NCBI GenBank assembly: GCA_002392405.1
Contig: DGGY01000039.1
Location: forward strand, 1 to 40,605
Length of the DNA stretch: 40,605 bases
DNA from: Treponema sp. UBA3862
GTDB lineage: Bacteria; Spirochaetota; Spirochaetia; Treponematales; Treponemataceae
Direction of reading: 5' to 3'
The notes beneath the pieces are model-generated. The model was not told where the DNA came from, made no database searches, and worked only from the letters and a program-made list of their open reading frames with translations. This document shows positions 8,521 to 16,642 of the stretch, in pieces (position 1 is the stretch's first letter; each line of letters begins with the position of its first letter). The position numbers were made by a program, and so were the translations under genes.

Positions 8521-9261
8521 TTATTCCATTTCGAAGTCATCAGGATATTCAGCTGTATGATATACGTTCTGAACATCATCATTGTCTTCAAGTTTGTCGA
8601 TAAGTTTCTGAACTTTTGCAGCTGTATCTTTATCAACCGGTGTGTATGCATCTGGTACAAGACCAACATCAGCAGAAAGTGTTTCAAAACCTTTTGCTGT
8701 AAGGGCATCTGCAACTGCTGAGAATGCATCTGGTGTTGTTGTTACTGTGATTACACCGTCTTCATTAACGATATCATCAGCACCTGCTTCAAGAGCAGTT
8801 TCCATTACTTCGTCTTCATTTACTTTTTCAGCATCAAGTTCAATTGTACCCTTGCGCTGGAACATGCGGCTTACAGAACCAGTTGTTCCCAGGTTTCCGC
8901 CTGATTTAGAGAAGATGTTGCGTACATCTGCAGCAGCGCGGTTATGGTTATCTGTAAGAACTTCAACCATTACTGCAACTCCACCCGGAGCGTATCCTTC
9001 GTAAACAAGTTCTTCATATGATGTTGCACCGTCTTCACCAGTACCCTTTTTGATAGCACGTTCAATGTTATCTTTAGGCATGTTAGCAGCACGTGCCTTG
9101 ATGATTACAGTACGGAGACGAGGGTTTGAGTTAGGATCCCCGCCGCCCATTCTTGCTGCAATAGAAATTTCCTTAATGAATTTTGTGAACAGCTTACCGC
9201 GTTTTGCATCGGCAATACCTTTAGCATGTTTAATGGTTGCCCACTTACTATGTCCTGACAT
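8521..9261 (-). CDS. yebC: YebC/PmpR family protein (translation factor or regulator)
   Basis: 246 residues, full length. The N-terminus MSGHSKWATIKHAKG is the family hallmark, followed by DAKRGKLFTKFIKEI, the 'GYAPGGVAVMVEVLTDNHNR' block and an acidic C-terminus. Members have been described as DNA-binding regulators and, more recently, as helpers of translation through proline-rich stretches. A strong AAGGAG precedes ATG 9261. It lies immediately upstream of ruvC, the same linkage as in many bacteria. Confidence 0.96.
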   Translation of the reverse strand: MSGHSKWATIKHAKGIADAKRGKLFTKFIKEISIAARMGGGDPNSNPRLRTVIIKARAANMPKDNIERAIKKGTGEDGATSYEELVYEGYAPGGVAVMVEVLTDNHNRAAADVRNIFSKSGGNLGTTGSVSRMFQRKGTIELDAEKVNEDEVMETALEAGADDIVNEDGVITVTTTPDAFSAVADALTAKGFETLSADVGLVPDAYTPVDKDTAAKVQKLIDKLEDNDDVQNVYHTAEYPDDFEME

Positions 9262-9395
9262 GGATAACTCCTTAAAATAAATTACGAATGAATATAATAA
9301 TTTATCATAAAAATAAAGTTTTTATCAACACCCCAGTAAAATCCCGGAACTGCCGCTCAAAGATTTTACGGGGTATCTTAAGTTTTTTAAGATTA

Positions 9396-11624
9396 CTAAA
9401 ACTTCCTTAAAAATGAACCTGCAGCACCTGAAACAGCAGATGCAGCCTTGTTTCCTGCAGAAGAAGCTGCCTTTTTAGTTAATTCAGATTTTTTGGAATC
9501 AAGCTGTTTATTGATTAAATCAAGACTTGATTTCTGGCCGTCCAGCTGTGAAGAAATTCCTGAAAACTCTGAAAGATATTTCTGAGCACCTTCAGAAGAG
9601 CCAAGCTGTCCTGAAAGCGAAGAAAGGGCCTTTTCTTTTACGGCAGCAGTTTCTTTTTCAGCAATTTTTGAAACGGCACCGGCAAGGAGACGGTCAAAGT
9701 CTGTAGTAATTGCAAGATCTATTCCGTCTTTTTCACTGAAGGCAAACTTTGCCTTTGCATCAAGCGAATTGATTGAACTTAAAGCAGAACTGTAGATTCT
9801 TGAAGCAGTTTCTGAACCAAGTTCTCCTGCAGAAACCTTTGCAGGATTCATATTAACGCGTGCAAGACCTGAAAAACTGTAATCCTCATCCGCAGTAAGT
9901 TCTGCCTCAACAACTGAATTTCCTTCAAACTTTGGTACACAGTCAGCACCGGAAGCCTTTCCAAGGTCAAGTGTAAGAGGGAAATTATTTCCTGAATACT
10001 TACCTGCAATAAGAGGTGCAGAAGTATTTTCTCTTGCATCTACTGTAAGTATAGCATTGTGAAGGCGTTTTTCCTGAGCATAATTGCCTTTAATAATCCA
10101 CGGTTCACCACGCTTATTCATATCACTTGAAATATTTGTGGCGAGGATTTCAAGGCCGTTTCCTGAACCATGAGCTTTTTCAATTAGAAATTTAGGAACC
10201 CGGTCTGTTTTCCAGAATACATAACGGCCAGGGAATCTTCTGCTCTCTTTTTTTGCTTTTTCAACAGCCTTTTTATTTGCTTCTTCTGCTTCTTTTGAAT
10301 CACCGGAACCTTTCATCGAACCAGCATAAGAAATCAGCTGTTTAAGATAAGGATAATACTGTCCTAAAAGACCGTATCCTGCCTGATTTAACGCATCACT
10401 TACTGCTTCTTTTGCCTTTGAAACATCAAGAACAGATACTGCATCAGATAAAAGCTTTTTATCAGCAGCAACAGCATCATTGAGTTTTTTCTTAAGTTCA
10501 TTTACACGCTTCTGATCAGCACTGTAAGAAGAAAGTGAACTCTCCATTTCTTTTTTAGAAGACTGGACTGCAGATAAAGCACTTTCAATCTGTTTTAAAA
10601 GCCCCGGAATTTCTGCAGCATTTACCTTTGAAACATTGAGTGAAGTAAGGGATTTTGCAGCATTCTGTGCATCCTCAACGCTTTTCTTTAATTCTTCAGG
10701 CTTATTCTTCCACTTTTCTACAATAGCCTTAAGTTCTTCTTCAACTTCTTTTGCAGTTTTCTGAGACTGAAGGTTATCCTTAACATTCTCAGTTATGGCA
10801 TTTGGATCATACATTGCAAAAAGATCTGTAATCGCCTTTTTTGCTTTCTCAGGATCATTGCCGGTCTTCGCTTTTACTGAAGCATAGAATCCTGTCGAAT
10901 CATTTTTCTCTGCCTTTTCTTTTGCAGATTTAGGTTTTACAGGAAGTTTACCGCTTTCCTTTCTTTCCGTACCCAGGGCGATTCCTGTTATTTCAATATT
11001 TTCTGCATGAAACCTTCCGCGCAGAAGATTTGCAAGATTGAAGTTAAGGTCAAGTTTTTCAAATTCAAAGATATTCTTAAACTCATCATCAGAAGAAGCC
11101 TGGGCAAGATTATTTACTGTAAGCTGTGCCCCAAGAATTTCTACATTTACTGAAGAAATATCACATTTTGCACCGAATATTCCCTGCATTGTTGAGCGGA
11201 TTGCCATTTTTGCAACAGGATTTTTGAACACTGTTACCGTAATTCCTACAACAGCAATTACAGAAGCAACTGCAATAAACGGAGCTGCCTTGAATCTGCC
11301 TTTATTAGCCTTTATTTCTTTTGCAAGTGTCTTTAAACGCTTAAGTTCAGCTTTTGTAAACTCAGCACCTGTGCTTACGGCAAGAACTTCGTTTCCTTTT
11401 TTATCTTTACTGGTCTTAAAAAGTGACTTAACATATTCTTTATCAGAAGCAACATAAAGCTTTTTTAAAATCTGCTTTTCAAAATCCTTAGGTTTATAGG
11501 ACTTTTTAAAAAGTGCAGGAAGTTTAGATGCATCTGCTTTTTTTTCTGCTTTCTTGACCTTTTCAGGTGCAGCTTTTTTTGAAGCAGGTTTTGAAGTTTT
11601 CTTTATTTCTTTCTCGCTCATCAT
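9396..11624 (-). CDS. TIGR03545-type large envelope protein, AsmA-like
   Basis: 742 residues. The first about 110 residues are rich in Lys and Ala and probably cytoplasmic. One hydrophobic segment follows (about residues 113-132, FIAVASVIAVVGITVTVF), then an AsmA-like periplasmic part (SSVNVEILGAQLTVNNLAQA), a long charged coiled-coil region (about 280-460), a b-rich segment and a Ser/Ala/Gly-rich C-terminal coiled coil. The match to the uncharacterised family TIGR03545 is by recollection and is backed by the neighbour: that family is typically paired with TIGR03546, which is exactly the upstream gene here. Its ATGATG start overlaps that gene's TAA, with AGGAGA before it. The function is unknown; a role in outer-membrane or lipid homeostasis is inferred from AsmA similarity. 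Confidence 0.75.
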   Translation of the reverse strand: MMSEKEIKKTSKPASKKAAPEKVKKAEKKADASKLPALFKKSYKPKDFEKQILKKLYVASDKEYVKSLFKTSKDKKGNEVLAVSTGAEFTKAELKRLKTLAKEIKANKGRFKAAPFIAVASVIAVVGITVTVFKNPVAKMAIRSTMQGIFGAKCDISSVNVEILGAQLTVNNLAQASSDDEFKNIFEFEKLDLNFNLANLLRGRFHAENIEITGIALGTERKESGKLPVKPKSAKEKAEKNDSTGFYASVKAKTGNDPEKAKKAITDLFAMYDPNAITENVKDNLQSQKTAKEVEEELKAIVEKWKNKPEELKKSVEDAQNAAKSLTSLNVSKVNAAEIPGLLKQIESALSAVQSSKKEMESSLSSYSADQKRVNELKKKLNDAVAADKKLLSDAVSVLDVSKAKEAVSDALNQAGYGLLGQYYPYLKQLISYAGSMKGSGDSKEAEEANKKAVEKAKKESRRFPGRYVFWKTDRVPKFLIEKAHGSGNGLEILATNISSDMNKRGEPWIIKGNYAQEKRLHNAILTVDARENTSAPLIAGKYSGNNFPLTLDLGKASGADCVPKFEGNSVVEAELTADEDYSFSGLARVNMNPAKVSAGELGSETASRIYSSALSSINSLDAKAKFAFSEKDGIDLAITTDFDRLLAGAVSKIAEKETAAVKEKALSSLSGQLGSSEGAQKYLSEFSGISSQLDGQKSSLDLINKQLDSKKSELTKKAASSAGNKAASAVSGAAGSFLRKF

Positions 11625-12133
11625 TATTCTCCTGCCATTGAAACAATTTTTGAAAGAAGAGGAAGTTTATTGATTACTTTTGCAATCTTAGAATTGCGGA
11701 TAAAATCAGCCGCATGCTTTCTCCACACAGCTACAAGAGCGCGTCCTGCAAAATAAAGCGGGATATATAAAGCAAGACCGCACAGGAAACTTCCCATAAC
11801 AACAGTATTATTAAACTTTGTAAAAGCCACAAAAGGAATATCAAGCAGCGTGCCGAACACGGGTGCTAACGACGGAATTGTAAGGAATGCATAGCCGATT
11901 CTGTCAAACAGCCCGTCAAAGGCTGGAGAAACTGCAGAACCGATAAGAATCATTACAAGATAAGCAGGTTTATTAATTCTGATAAAGAGAATAAATACCA
12001 TCACAAGATACCACAGAAGATTGTTCTTTGGCATAAGTCCAAGAATTGCACCGCAGGCAAAAGCGTGGGCAATTTCTGCAGGATTAACATTACCGTTAAA
12101 AGCCTGTAAAAGTTTTATTAATTTCTTAAGCAT
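11624..12133 (-). CDS. TIGR03546 / DUF2062-like small membrane protein
   Basis: 169 residues with several hydrophobic segments (AFACGAILGLM, LLWYLVMVFILFI, AYLVMILIGSAV, SFLCGLALYIPLYFAG). The opening 'LLQAFNGNVNPAEIAHAFACGAILGLMPK' region resembles DUF2062 proteins of the TIGR03546 type. It is the first gene of a two-gene unit with the TIGR03545-like protein and overlaps it by one base. The ATG has no Shine-Dalgarno but lies exactly 6 nt after a TAAAAT -10 box, so its mRNA is probably leaderless. The function is not known. Confidence 0.8.
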   Translation of the reverse strand: MLKKLIKLLQAFNGNVNPAEIAHAFACGAILGLMPKNNLLWYLVMVFILFIRINKPAYLVMILIGSAVSPAFDGLFDRIGYAFLTIPSLAPVFGTLLDIPFVAFTKFNNTVVMGSFLCGLALYIPLYFAGRALVAVWRKHAADFIRNSKIAKVINKLPLLSKIVSMAGE

Positions 12134-12139
12134 ATTAAT

Positions 12140-12169
12140 ATTTTACCACATCAAAACAAAATGATACAA
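12140..12169 (-). promoter_or_regulatory. Leaderless promoter of the TIGR03546/TIGR03545 unit
   Basis: On the minus strand, -35 TTGTAT (12169-12164), an 18-nt spacer and -10 TAAAAT (12145-12140), then 6 nt to ATG 12133. The start of transcription would fall on the A of the ATG. It is interleaved with the neuB promoter on the other strand. Confidence 0.6.
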
Positions 12170-12170
12170 T
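12142..12170 (+). promoter_or_regulatory. Putative neuB promoter
   Basis: -35 TTTACC (12142-12147), a 17-nt spacer and -10 TACAAT (12165-12170), with ATG at 12181. No Shine-Dalgarno is present in the few bases after the expected start, so the leader would be absent or about 3 nt. Its -35 overlaps the opposite gene's -10, and its -10 overlaps the opposite -35. Confidence 0.5.
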
Positions 12171-12180
12171 TATTTTAAAA

Positions 12181-13299
12181 ATGAACAGAAAAACAGTTAT
12201 CGTTGCAGAAATAGGTACTTCACATTCAGGAAATTTTGAAAAAGCCGTTAAACTGATGGACACGGCAATCGAAGCGGGCGCAGATGCAGTAAAGTTTCAG
12301 TGGGTCTACGCAGATGAAATTCTTCATCCTGATACGGGGTATGTAAATCTTCCGGGAGGAAAAGTAAGGCTTTATGACCGTTTCAAAGAACTTGAAGTTG
12401 AGCCTGAGTTCTTCAAAAAATGCCTTGACTACGCTCATTCAAAAAACACAGCTTTCATGTGCTCTCCTTTCGGCCTGAAATCCCTTAAAGAACTTCTGGA
12501 AATAAACCCCGATTACATAAAAATCGCAAGCCCTGAACTCAATCACATTCCGCTGCTAAAATCTCTTGCAGACTACCGCAGAAATGTAAAATGCATTCCG
12601 GCAGTTATTTCCAGCGGAGTTTCAAAAATTGAAGATATTGAAAAAGCAGTCAGCATTCTTGGAACACAAAACCTTACCCTGCTTCACTGCATCACCTTCT
12701 ACCCTGCCCCGGAAGAACAGTACAACTTAAAGCTTATAAAAACTCTTTCAGACAGATTCAAAATTGATACAGGGGTCAGCGACCATTCCCTGGATCCTGT
12801 CTTAGTTCCATGCCTTTCTGTAAGTCAGGGAGCGGCAATGATTGAAAAGCACATAACTTTAAGCCGCCTTACTGACGGACTTGATGATCCTGTAGCTTTA
12901 ACGGGGGAACAGTTTGCCCTCATGTGCCATACAGTACACCAGAGCGAAGCAGTTATGCGCCATTACGGGACTGCTCTGGGAGAAAAAGAAATTATACGAC
13001 AACTCTCAGAAGAACACGGACTGGAAAGAATCACTGCCATTCTCGGGGATGGAATAAAAAAACTCGCACCTGCAGAAGAAGCAAATTACGGAAGAACAAA
13101 CAGAAGCCTTCATTATCTTAATTCACTCAAAAAAGGCCACGTAATAAGGGCAGAAGATATTGCAGTTTTAAGGACAGAAAAAGTTCTAACTCCAGGCATT
13201 CATCCGGACTTTTTAGAAAAAGTAACGGGCTTAAAGCTTTCACAGGATGTAACTGGCGGTGACGGCGTACAGAAAGAACACTTTGAGTTTTTTCAATAG
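12181..13299 (+). CDS. neuB: NeuB-family sialic acid (nonulosonate) synthase
   Basis: 372 residues. The family condenses phosphoenolpyruvate with an N-acetylhexosamine-type sugar to make nine-carbon acids (sialic, legionaminic or pseudaminic). The TIM-barrel part begins AEIGTSHSGNFEKA and continues with AGADAVKFQWV, CSPFGLKSL, IKIASPEL and VSDHSLDP. A C-terminal SAF (antifreeze-like) domain is visible from about residue 300 (RSLHYLNSLKKGHVIRAEDI). The catalytic region differs from textbook NeuB (GTSHSG for GINHNG), so the sugar product is uncertain. No CMP-transferase or epimerase gene lies next to it; flagellin glycosylation is a reasonable guess for a spirochete. hisS follows after 37 nt. 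Confidence 0.85.
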   Translation: MNRKTVIVAEIGTSHSGNFEKAVKLMDTAIEAGADAVKFQWVYADEILHPDTGYVNLPGGKVRLYDRFKELEVEPEFFKKCLDYAHSKNTAFMCSPFGLKSLKELLEINPDYIKIASPELNHIPLLKSLADYRRNVKCIPAVISSGVSKIEDIEKAVSILGTQNLTLLHCITFYPAPEEQYNLKLIKTLSDRFKIDTGVSDHSLDPVLVPCLSVSQGAAMIEKHITLSRLTDGLDDPVALTGEQFALMCHTVHQSEAVMRHYGTALGEKEIIRQLSEEHGLERITAILGDGIKKLAPAEEANYGRTNRSLHYLNSLKKGHVIRAEDIAVLRTEKVLTPGIHPDFLEKVTGLKLSQDVTGGDGVQKEHFEFFQ

Positions 13300-13324
13300 T
13301 GTTCCCCAAAAAACATAATTTCGT

Positions 13325-13330
13325 TAAAAT
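13325..13330 (+). promoter_or_regulatory. -10 box of leaderless hisS
   Basis: TAAAAT (13325-13330), then 6 nt, then ATG 13337. No Shine-Dalgarno is present. A -35 at 13302-13307 (TTCCCC, 17-nt spacer) is weak. The spacing matches the other leaderless candidates in this window. Confidence 0.45.
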
Positions 13331-13336
13331 AAAGTT

Positions 13337-14644
13337 ATGGCAGATTTAATTCAACCACGCGTCCTTAAGGGATTCCGCGACATATTACCGGCAGGAGAAA
13401 TCCAGAGAGCCGGACTGATGGAAAAAATTACAAAAGTTTACCGTTCCTACGGTTTTGTTCCGATTGACACACCTGTTCTTGAATACTCTGAAATTCTTCT
13501 GAGAAAATCAAACGGAGAAACAGAAAAACAGGTTTTCCGCTTTCTTGACAACGGAAAAAGAGATGTAGCCCTCCGCTTTGACCTTACTGTTCCCTTCGCC
13601 CGTTTTACAGCTGAACACGAATCTGAACTCTACTTCCCTTTCAAGCGTTACCATCTTGCAAAAGTATGGCGGGGAGAAAAACCTCAGGCAGGCCGCTACC
13701 GCGAATTCGTTCAGTGTGACATTGATACTGTAGGCTCAGATTCTGCCGCTGCTGATTTTGAAATCTTAAGCATCATGCGCGCTGCTCTTGCTGAAATCGG
13801 TGTAACTGACATTACAATTCACGTAAATCACCGCGGAATCTTTAACCGCTTCCTTTCTAAAATTGGTGTATCTGAAAAGTCAGAAGACATTCTCCGCTCT
13901 GTAGATAAACTTGCAAAAGTTGGAGAAGAAGAAGTAAAAAAAGAGCTTCTTGAATATACTGCATCTGAAGAAAAAGCACTTCTGATTTTAAAATACATTA
14001 AAGGAAGCAGTGATTTTGAAAGCACCCTCAACATGATTGAAGAAATGGCAGGAGGAGCAGACAGCGACTCTAAACGCATGAGGGAAATCTGGGGAATGAT
14101 GAAAGCCGCAGGAATTGAAGCCACTTATGTTCTTGATCCTGCTATCACCCGCGGTCTTGATTATTACACAGGCGTTGTCTACGAAACTTTCCTCAACAAG
14201 CTTCCTTCAATCGGTTCTGTCTGCTCAGGCGGCCGCTACGATAATCTTGCAGGTCTTTATACAAAAACAAAACTTCCAGGTGTGGGCGCATCAATCGGAC
14301 TTGACCGTTTGATTGCCGGTCTTGAACAGCTTGGAATCATCAGCAGCAAAGGCTCATATCTTGATGCAGAAATCTACTGTATGGATGCTTCACTTTCCGT
14401 TCATTACCAGGGCGTTGCAGCAAAACTCAGGGAAAAAGGCGTTAATGTTGAAGTTTTCCCTGAGGCAAAAAAAATGGGACAGCAGTATGCCGTTACTGAT
14501 GCTAAATCAATTCCATGGGGAATATTGATCGGCACAAACGAAGCACAGAAAAATGTTCTGACCCTTAAAAAACTTGCAACCAGAGAGCAGTTTACAGATT
14601 TGACTGTTGAACAGGCTGCAGAAAAGATTTTAGCTGAAAAATAA
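13337..14644 (+). CDS. hisS: Histidyl-tRNA synthetase
   Basis: 435 residues, a class II aminoacyl-tRNA synthetase that charges tRNA-His. Seen in order are PRVLKGFRDILP at the N-terminus, motif 2 region RYHLAKVWRGEKPQAGRYREF, the His-specific segments LDPAITRGLDYYTGVVYE and SVCSGGRYDNL, motif 3 GVGASIGLDRL, and a C-terminal anticodon-binding domain (about 335-435). ATG 13337 matches the family start; it has no Shine-Dalgarno and follows a -10 box by 6 nt. Confidence 0.97.
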   Translation: MADLIQPRVLKGFRDILPAGEIQRAGLMEKITKVYRSYGFVPIDTPVLEYSEILLRKSNGETEKQVFRFLDNGKRDVALRFDLTVPFARFTAEHESELYFPFKRYHLAKVWRGEKPQAGRYREFVQCDIDTVGSDSAAADFEILSIMRAALAEIGVTDITIHVNHRGIFNRFLSKIGVSEKSEDILRSVDKLAKVGEEEVKKELLEYTASEEKALLILKYIKGSSDFESTLNMIEEMAGGADSDSKRMREIWGMMKAAGIEATYVLDPAITRGLDYYTGVVYETFLNKLPSIGSVCSGGRYDNLAGLYTKTKLPGVGASIGLDRLIAGLEQLGIISSKGSYLDAEIYCMDASLSVHYQGVAAKLREKGVNVEVFPEAKKMGQQYAVTDAKSIPWGILIGTNEAQKNVLTLKKLATREQFTDLTVEQAAEKILAEK

Positions 14645-14656
14645 AAGCCATGCGGA

Positions 14657-14700
14657 GGCAGAAAAACTACTTTAATTCAGAAAGTGCTTTTTCTGCCTTT
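14657..14700 (+). terminator. Probable hisS terminator inside the end of the next gene
   Basis: GGCAGAAAAA (14657-14666) pairs with TTTTTCTGCC (14688-14697), followed by TTTAATTT. The loop is long (21 nt). It lies 12 nt after the hisS stop and overlaps the 3' end of the converging lipoprotein gene. Confidence 0.5.
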
Positions 14701-15023
14701 AATTTATTCGAAAACACTTCAAGCGTATTTTCAGGAAGCCAGCCTTCTTCAACGCTGTACCATTTTTCACTGTTACCGTCTGTATTTACAAAACAATTTC
14801 CTTCAGAGCGGCGGATTGCACCACGTCTTAAGTGTTTAGTAACGGCTGACTCATAACCTGCATTTTCATGACATGGAACATAAGGCGAAAGAATCAGAAT
14901 CCACTCTACCCCTGGAGCTGTATCTTTTTCATCCTGGGGATTAAGAACAAGCGGCTGGTCTTTTCTCGAACAGGCAGTAAAAATCATTGAGACAATAAAA
15001 ATAAAAAGAAAAAACTTTTTCAT
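14667..15023 (-). CDS. Small lipoprotein, possible SH3-like domain
   Basis: 118 residues. An N-terminal lipoprotein signal MKKFFLFIFIVSMIFTAC ends in a Cys lipobox, so it is predicted to be anchored in the envelope. After the signal come two further Cys-containing segments and a C-terminal stretch WYSVEEGWLPENTLEVF that is reminiscent of bacterial SH3-like domains. The similarity is weak and read by eye. ATG 15023 is chosen because it begins the signal peptide; ATG 15035 is possible. Its start lies just past the stop codon of the upstream Nudix gene, without a good Shine-Dalgarno, which suggests reinitiation. Confidence 0.7.
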   Translation of the reverse strand: MKKFFLFIFIVSMIFTACSRKDQPLVLNPQDEKDTAPGVEWILILSPYVPCHENAGYESAVTKHLRRGAIRRSEGNCFVNTDGNSEKWYSVEEGWLPENTLEVFSNKLKAEKALSELK

Positions 15024-15027
15024 TCTG

Positions 15028-15447
15028 TTAAACATCCGGTAATGACTGTGCAAGATATTTACAGATCTGAGGATAGATAAGCATATCTGAATCAACAAAA
15101 TTCAGCTGTGGAATTTCAGCAAGTTCTGCCCATCTGTATTCTGTATGTTCTGTAAGTGTAAATTTTTTTTCCAGTCCGTTATGCGGAAACTGAACAAGAT
15201 AGGCATGCAGCGAAAACTCATCGCTGTTATGCTTAAAAGACGCTTCAGCAATTCTGTCGCCTACAGTAACTTCTACACCGAATTCTTCCTGGAGTTCACG
15301 GACAATTGAGTCTTTTTCATCCTCACCTTCTTCAACTTTTCCACCGGGAAATTCCCAGCGCCCACCCATCTGTCCTACTGGATTGCGGTGTGCTATAAAA
15401 ACTTTTCTTCCGTCAAAGGCGATGCACGCAATTGAAGTTCTGTTCAT
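15028..15447 (-). CDS. Nudix hydrolase, MutT-like
   Basis: 139 residues. The Nudix box is complete: GGKVEEGEDEKDSIVRELQE followed by EFGVEV (GX5EX7REUXEEXGU). The start RTSIACIAFDGRKVFIAHR, with GRWEFPGG, is typical of the MutT/8-oxo-dGTP diphosphatase type that cleans oxidised nucleotides. The substrate is not certain, because the same fold cleaves many nucleoside diphosphates. The Shine-Dalgarno GGAG is about 12 nt from the ATG, which is rather far. It is coupled to the following lipoprotein gene. Confidence 0.88.
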   Translation of the reverse strand: MNRTSIACIAFDGRKVFIAHRNPVGQMGGRWEFPGGKVEEGEDEKDSIVRELQEEFGVEVTVGDRIAEASFKHNSDEFSLHAYLVQFPHNGLEKKFTLTEHTEYRWAELAEIPQLNFVDSDMLIYPQICKYLAQSLPDV

Positions 15448-15500
15448 TTATGTTCAATTCTCCAGGCTGTATTTATATTAGTGTAATTCTATCTGAAATC

Positions 15501-16022
15501 TTAAAGGAATAAAACTCTAGGAAAAATAAAGTGAAGGACAGCTGCAATCAGACAGAAAATACCAAGATATTTTCTTCCGCCGATAAAAACTGAAGTTACA
15601 AATGACGGCATTCTTAAAGTAAGGTCTGTTTTCTGTGAATAGAACTCTATTAAAAGGGCAAAACATGCAGCAAGCCCTGCACAGGCTGGAATCAGATCAC
15701 CGATAACAGGAACATCGTCCTGAACAGTTGAAAGCAGCTTCATAAGTCCTGTAAGTCCAGAGAGAATTGCAATTACCAGGCGGAAAGTCATATCATCAAA
15801 GAAAGTGCCTTTAGAATTAACGGCAAACTCAAGTTTTTTATCAAAAAGCGAATCATCTTCACCATTTTCTGCAGAATCACTTTCCATGCCTGCATTAATG
15901 GTCTCTCCAATATCAGAAGATGCTTCAGGTGCGTTTTTTTCGCTCATAAAATTTGTGGCATAAATAAGGATGATGCCTGCAATTATATTCAGAAGTATCG
16001 AAAGAAAATAAAACTGTAACAT
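15501..16022 (-). CDS. Conserved-type membrane protein of unknown function
   Basis: 173 residues. There is an N-terminal transmembrane helix (FYFLSILLNIIAGIILIYA), an acidic loop of about 60 residues (MESDSAENGEDDSLFDKK), then three hydrophobic segments (LVIAILSGLTGLMKLL, IPACAGLAACFALLIEFY, YLGIFCLIAAVLHFIFP). No catalytic motif is recognised. ATG 16022 is chosen: GGAGGAG lies 5-7 nt upstream, while the GTG at 16028 would overlap that Shine-Dalgarno. It sits in a minus-strand run with another small membrane protein and a large lipoprotein, so an envelope role is likely. Confidence 0.75.
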   Translation of the reverse strand: MLQFYFLSILLNIIAGIILIYATNFMSEKNAPEASSDIGETINAGMESDSAENGEDDSLFDKKLEFAVNSKGTFFDDMTFRLVIAILSGLTGLMKLLSTVQDDVPVIGDLIPACAGLAACFALLIEFYSQKTDLTLRMPSFVTSVFIGGRKYLGIFCLIAAVLHFIFPRVLFL

Positions 16023-16064
16023 TTTCACTCCTCCGGTTACACTTTTTTTATAAAAACCGTAAAA

Positions 16065-16631
16065 CTATCTTTTTTCCACAGCAGCTTTAAGGTTTACGGT
16101 TTTCTGATTAATTAAAACATCTGCTTCTACACTTACTATATCATAATCATGTAAAGTTGTCCTTAAAAAAGTCCTTGGTTCAATTAACTGCTGCAAAAAA
16201 AGCTGCTTTTCGACTGCTTCTTTACTGGAATCCCTGTAAATCACCTCAATCTGAGCTGCCGCCGGAACACAATTGACTTCATCAGCCCCCGTTTTTTTAT
16301 CAATCTGAAGGCTTACATAAACGGTCTCTTCAAAAGAAAACGCTGAAAGATTATATGAAAACAAACCAGAAGAAGCTTCATTTCTTTTGTTAAAGATGCC
16401 AAGAAAAACTATCACTACAAAACAGACTACAAGGGTAAAAAACATAAAACGATTTGCGCGGGTCTGGACAAGAGCTTTAAAAAGACCAGGTCTGTAGGCC
16501 TTAAAAGTGCCTTCATAGTATTCTTTAACAAGTTTAGGTGCTTTTTTAACACGCTCATCGCGGTTATAGTGAAACACCATCTGCTCTTCTAAAGAATCCT
16601 CTTTTGTTTCTTCAAAACTGTTTAAGTCCAT
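16065..16631 (-). CDS. Single-pass membrane protein of unknown function
   Basis: 188 residues. A charged N-terminal cytoplasmic part (about 60 residues, with KLVKEYYEGTFKAYRPG) is followed by one strong transmembrane helix (FMFFTLVVCFVVIVFLGIF, about residues 63-81) and a b-rich outer domain of about 100 residues. No known domain is recognised. AAAGGTG precedes the ATG. It starts 11 nt after the lipoprotein gene, so the two are cotranscribed and may work together at the inner membrane. Confidence 0.75.
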   Translation of the reverse strand: MDLNSFEETKEDSLEEQMVFHYNRDERVKKAPKLVKEYYEGTFKAYRPGLFKALVQTRANRFMFFTLVVCFVVIVFLGIFNKRNEASSGLFSYNLSAFSFEETVYVSLQIDKKTGADEVNCVPAAAQIEVIYRDSSKEAVEKQLFLQQLIEPRTFLRTTLHDYDIVSVEADVLINQKTVNLKAAVEKR

Positions 16632-16642
16632 AAGAGCACCTT

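Noticed and set aside
8642..9280. Plus-strand ORFs opposite yebC (76-120 residues)
   Set aside because: Shadow frames of a well-supported gene, with no ribosome binding site.
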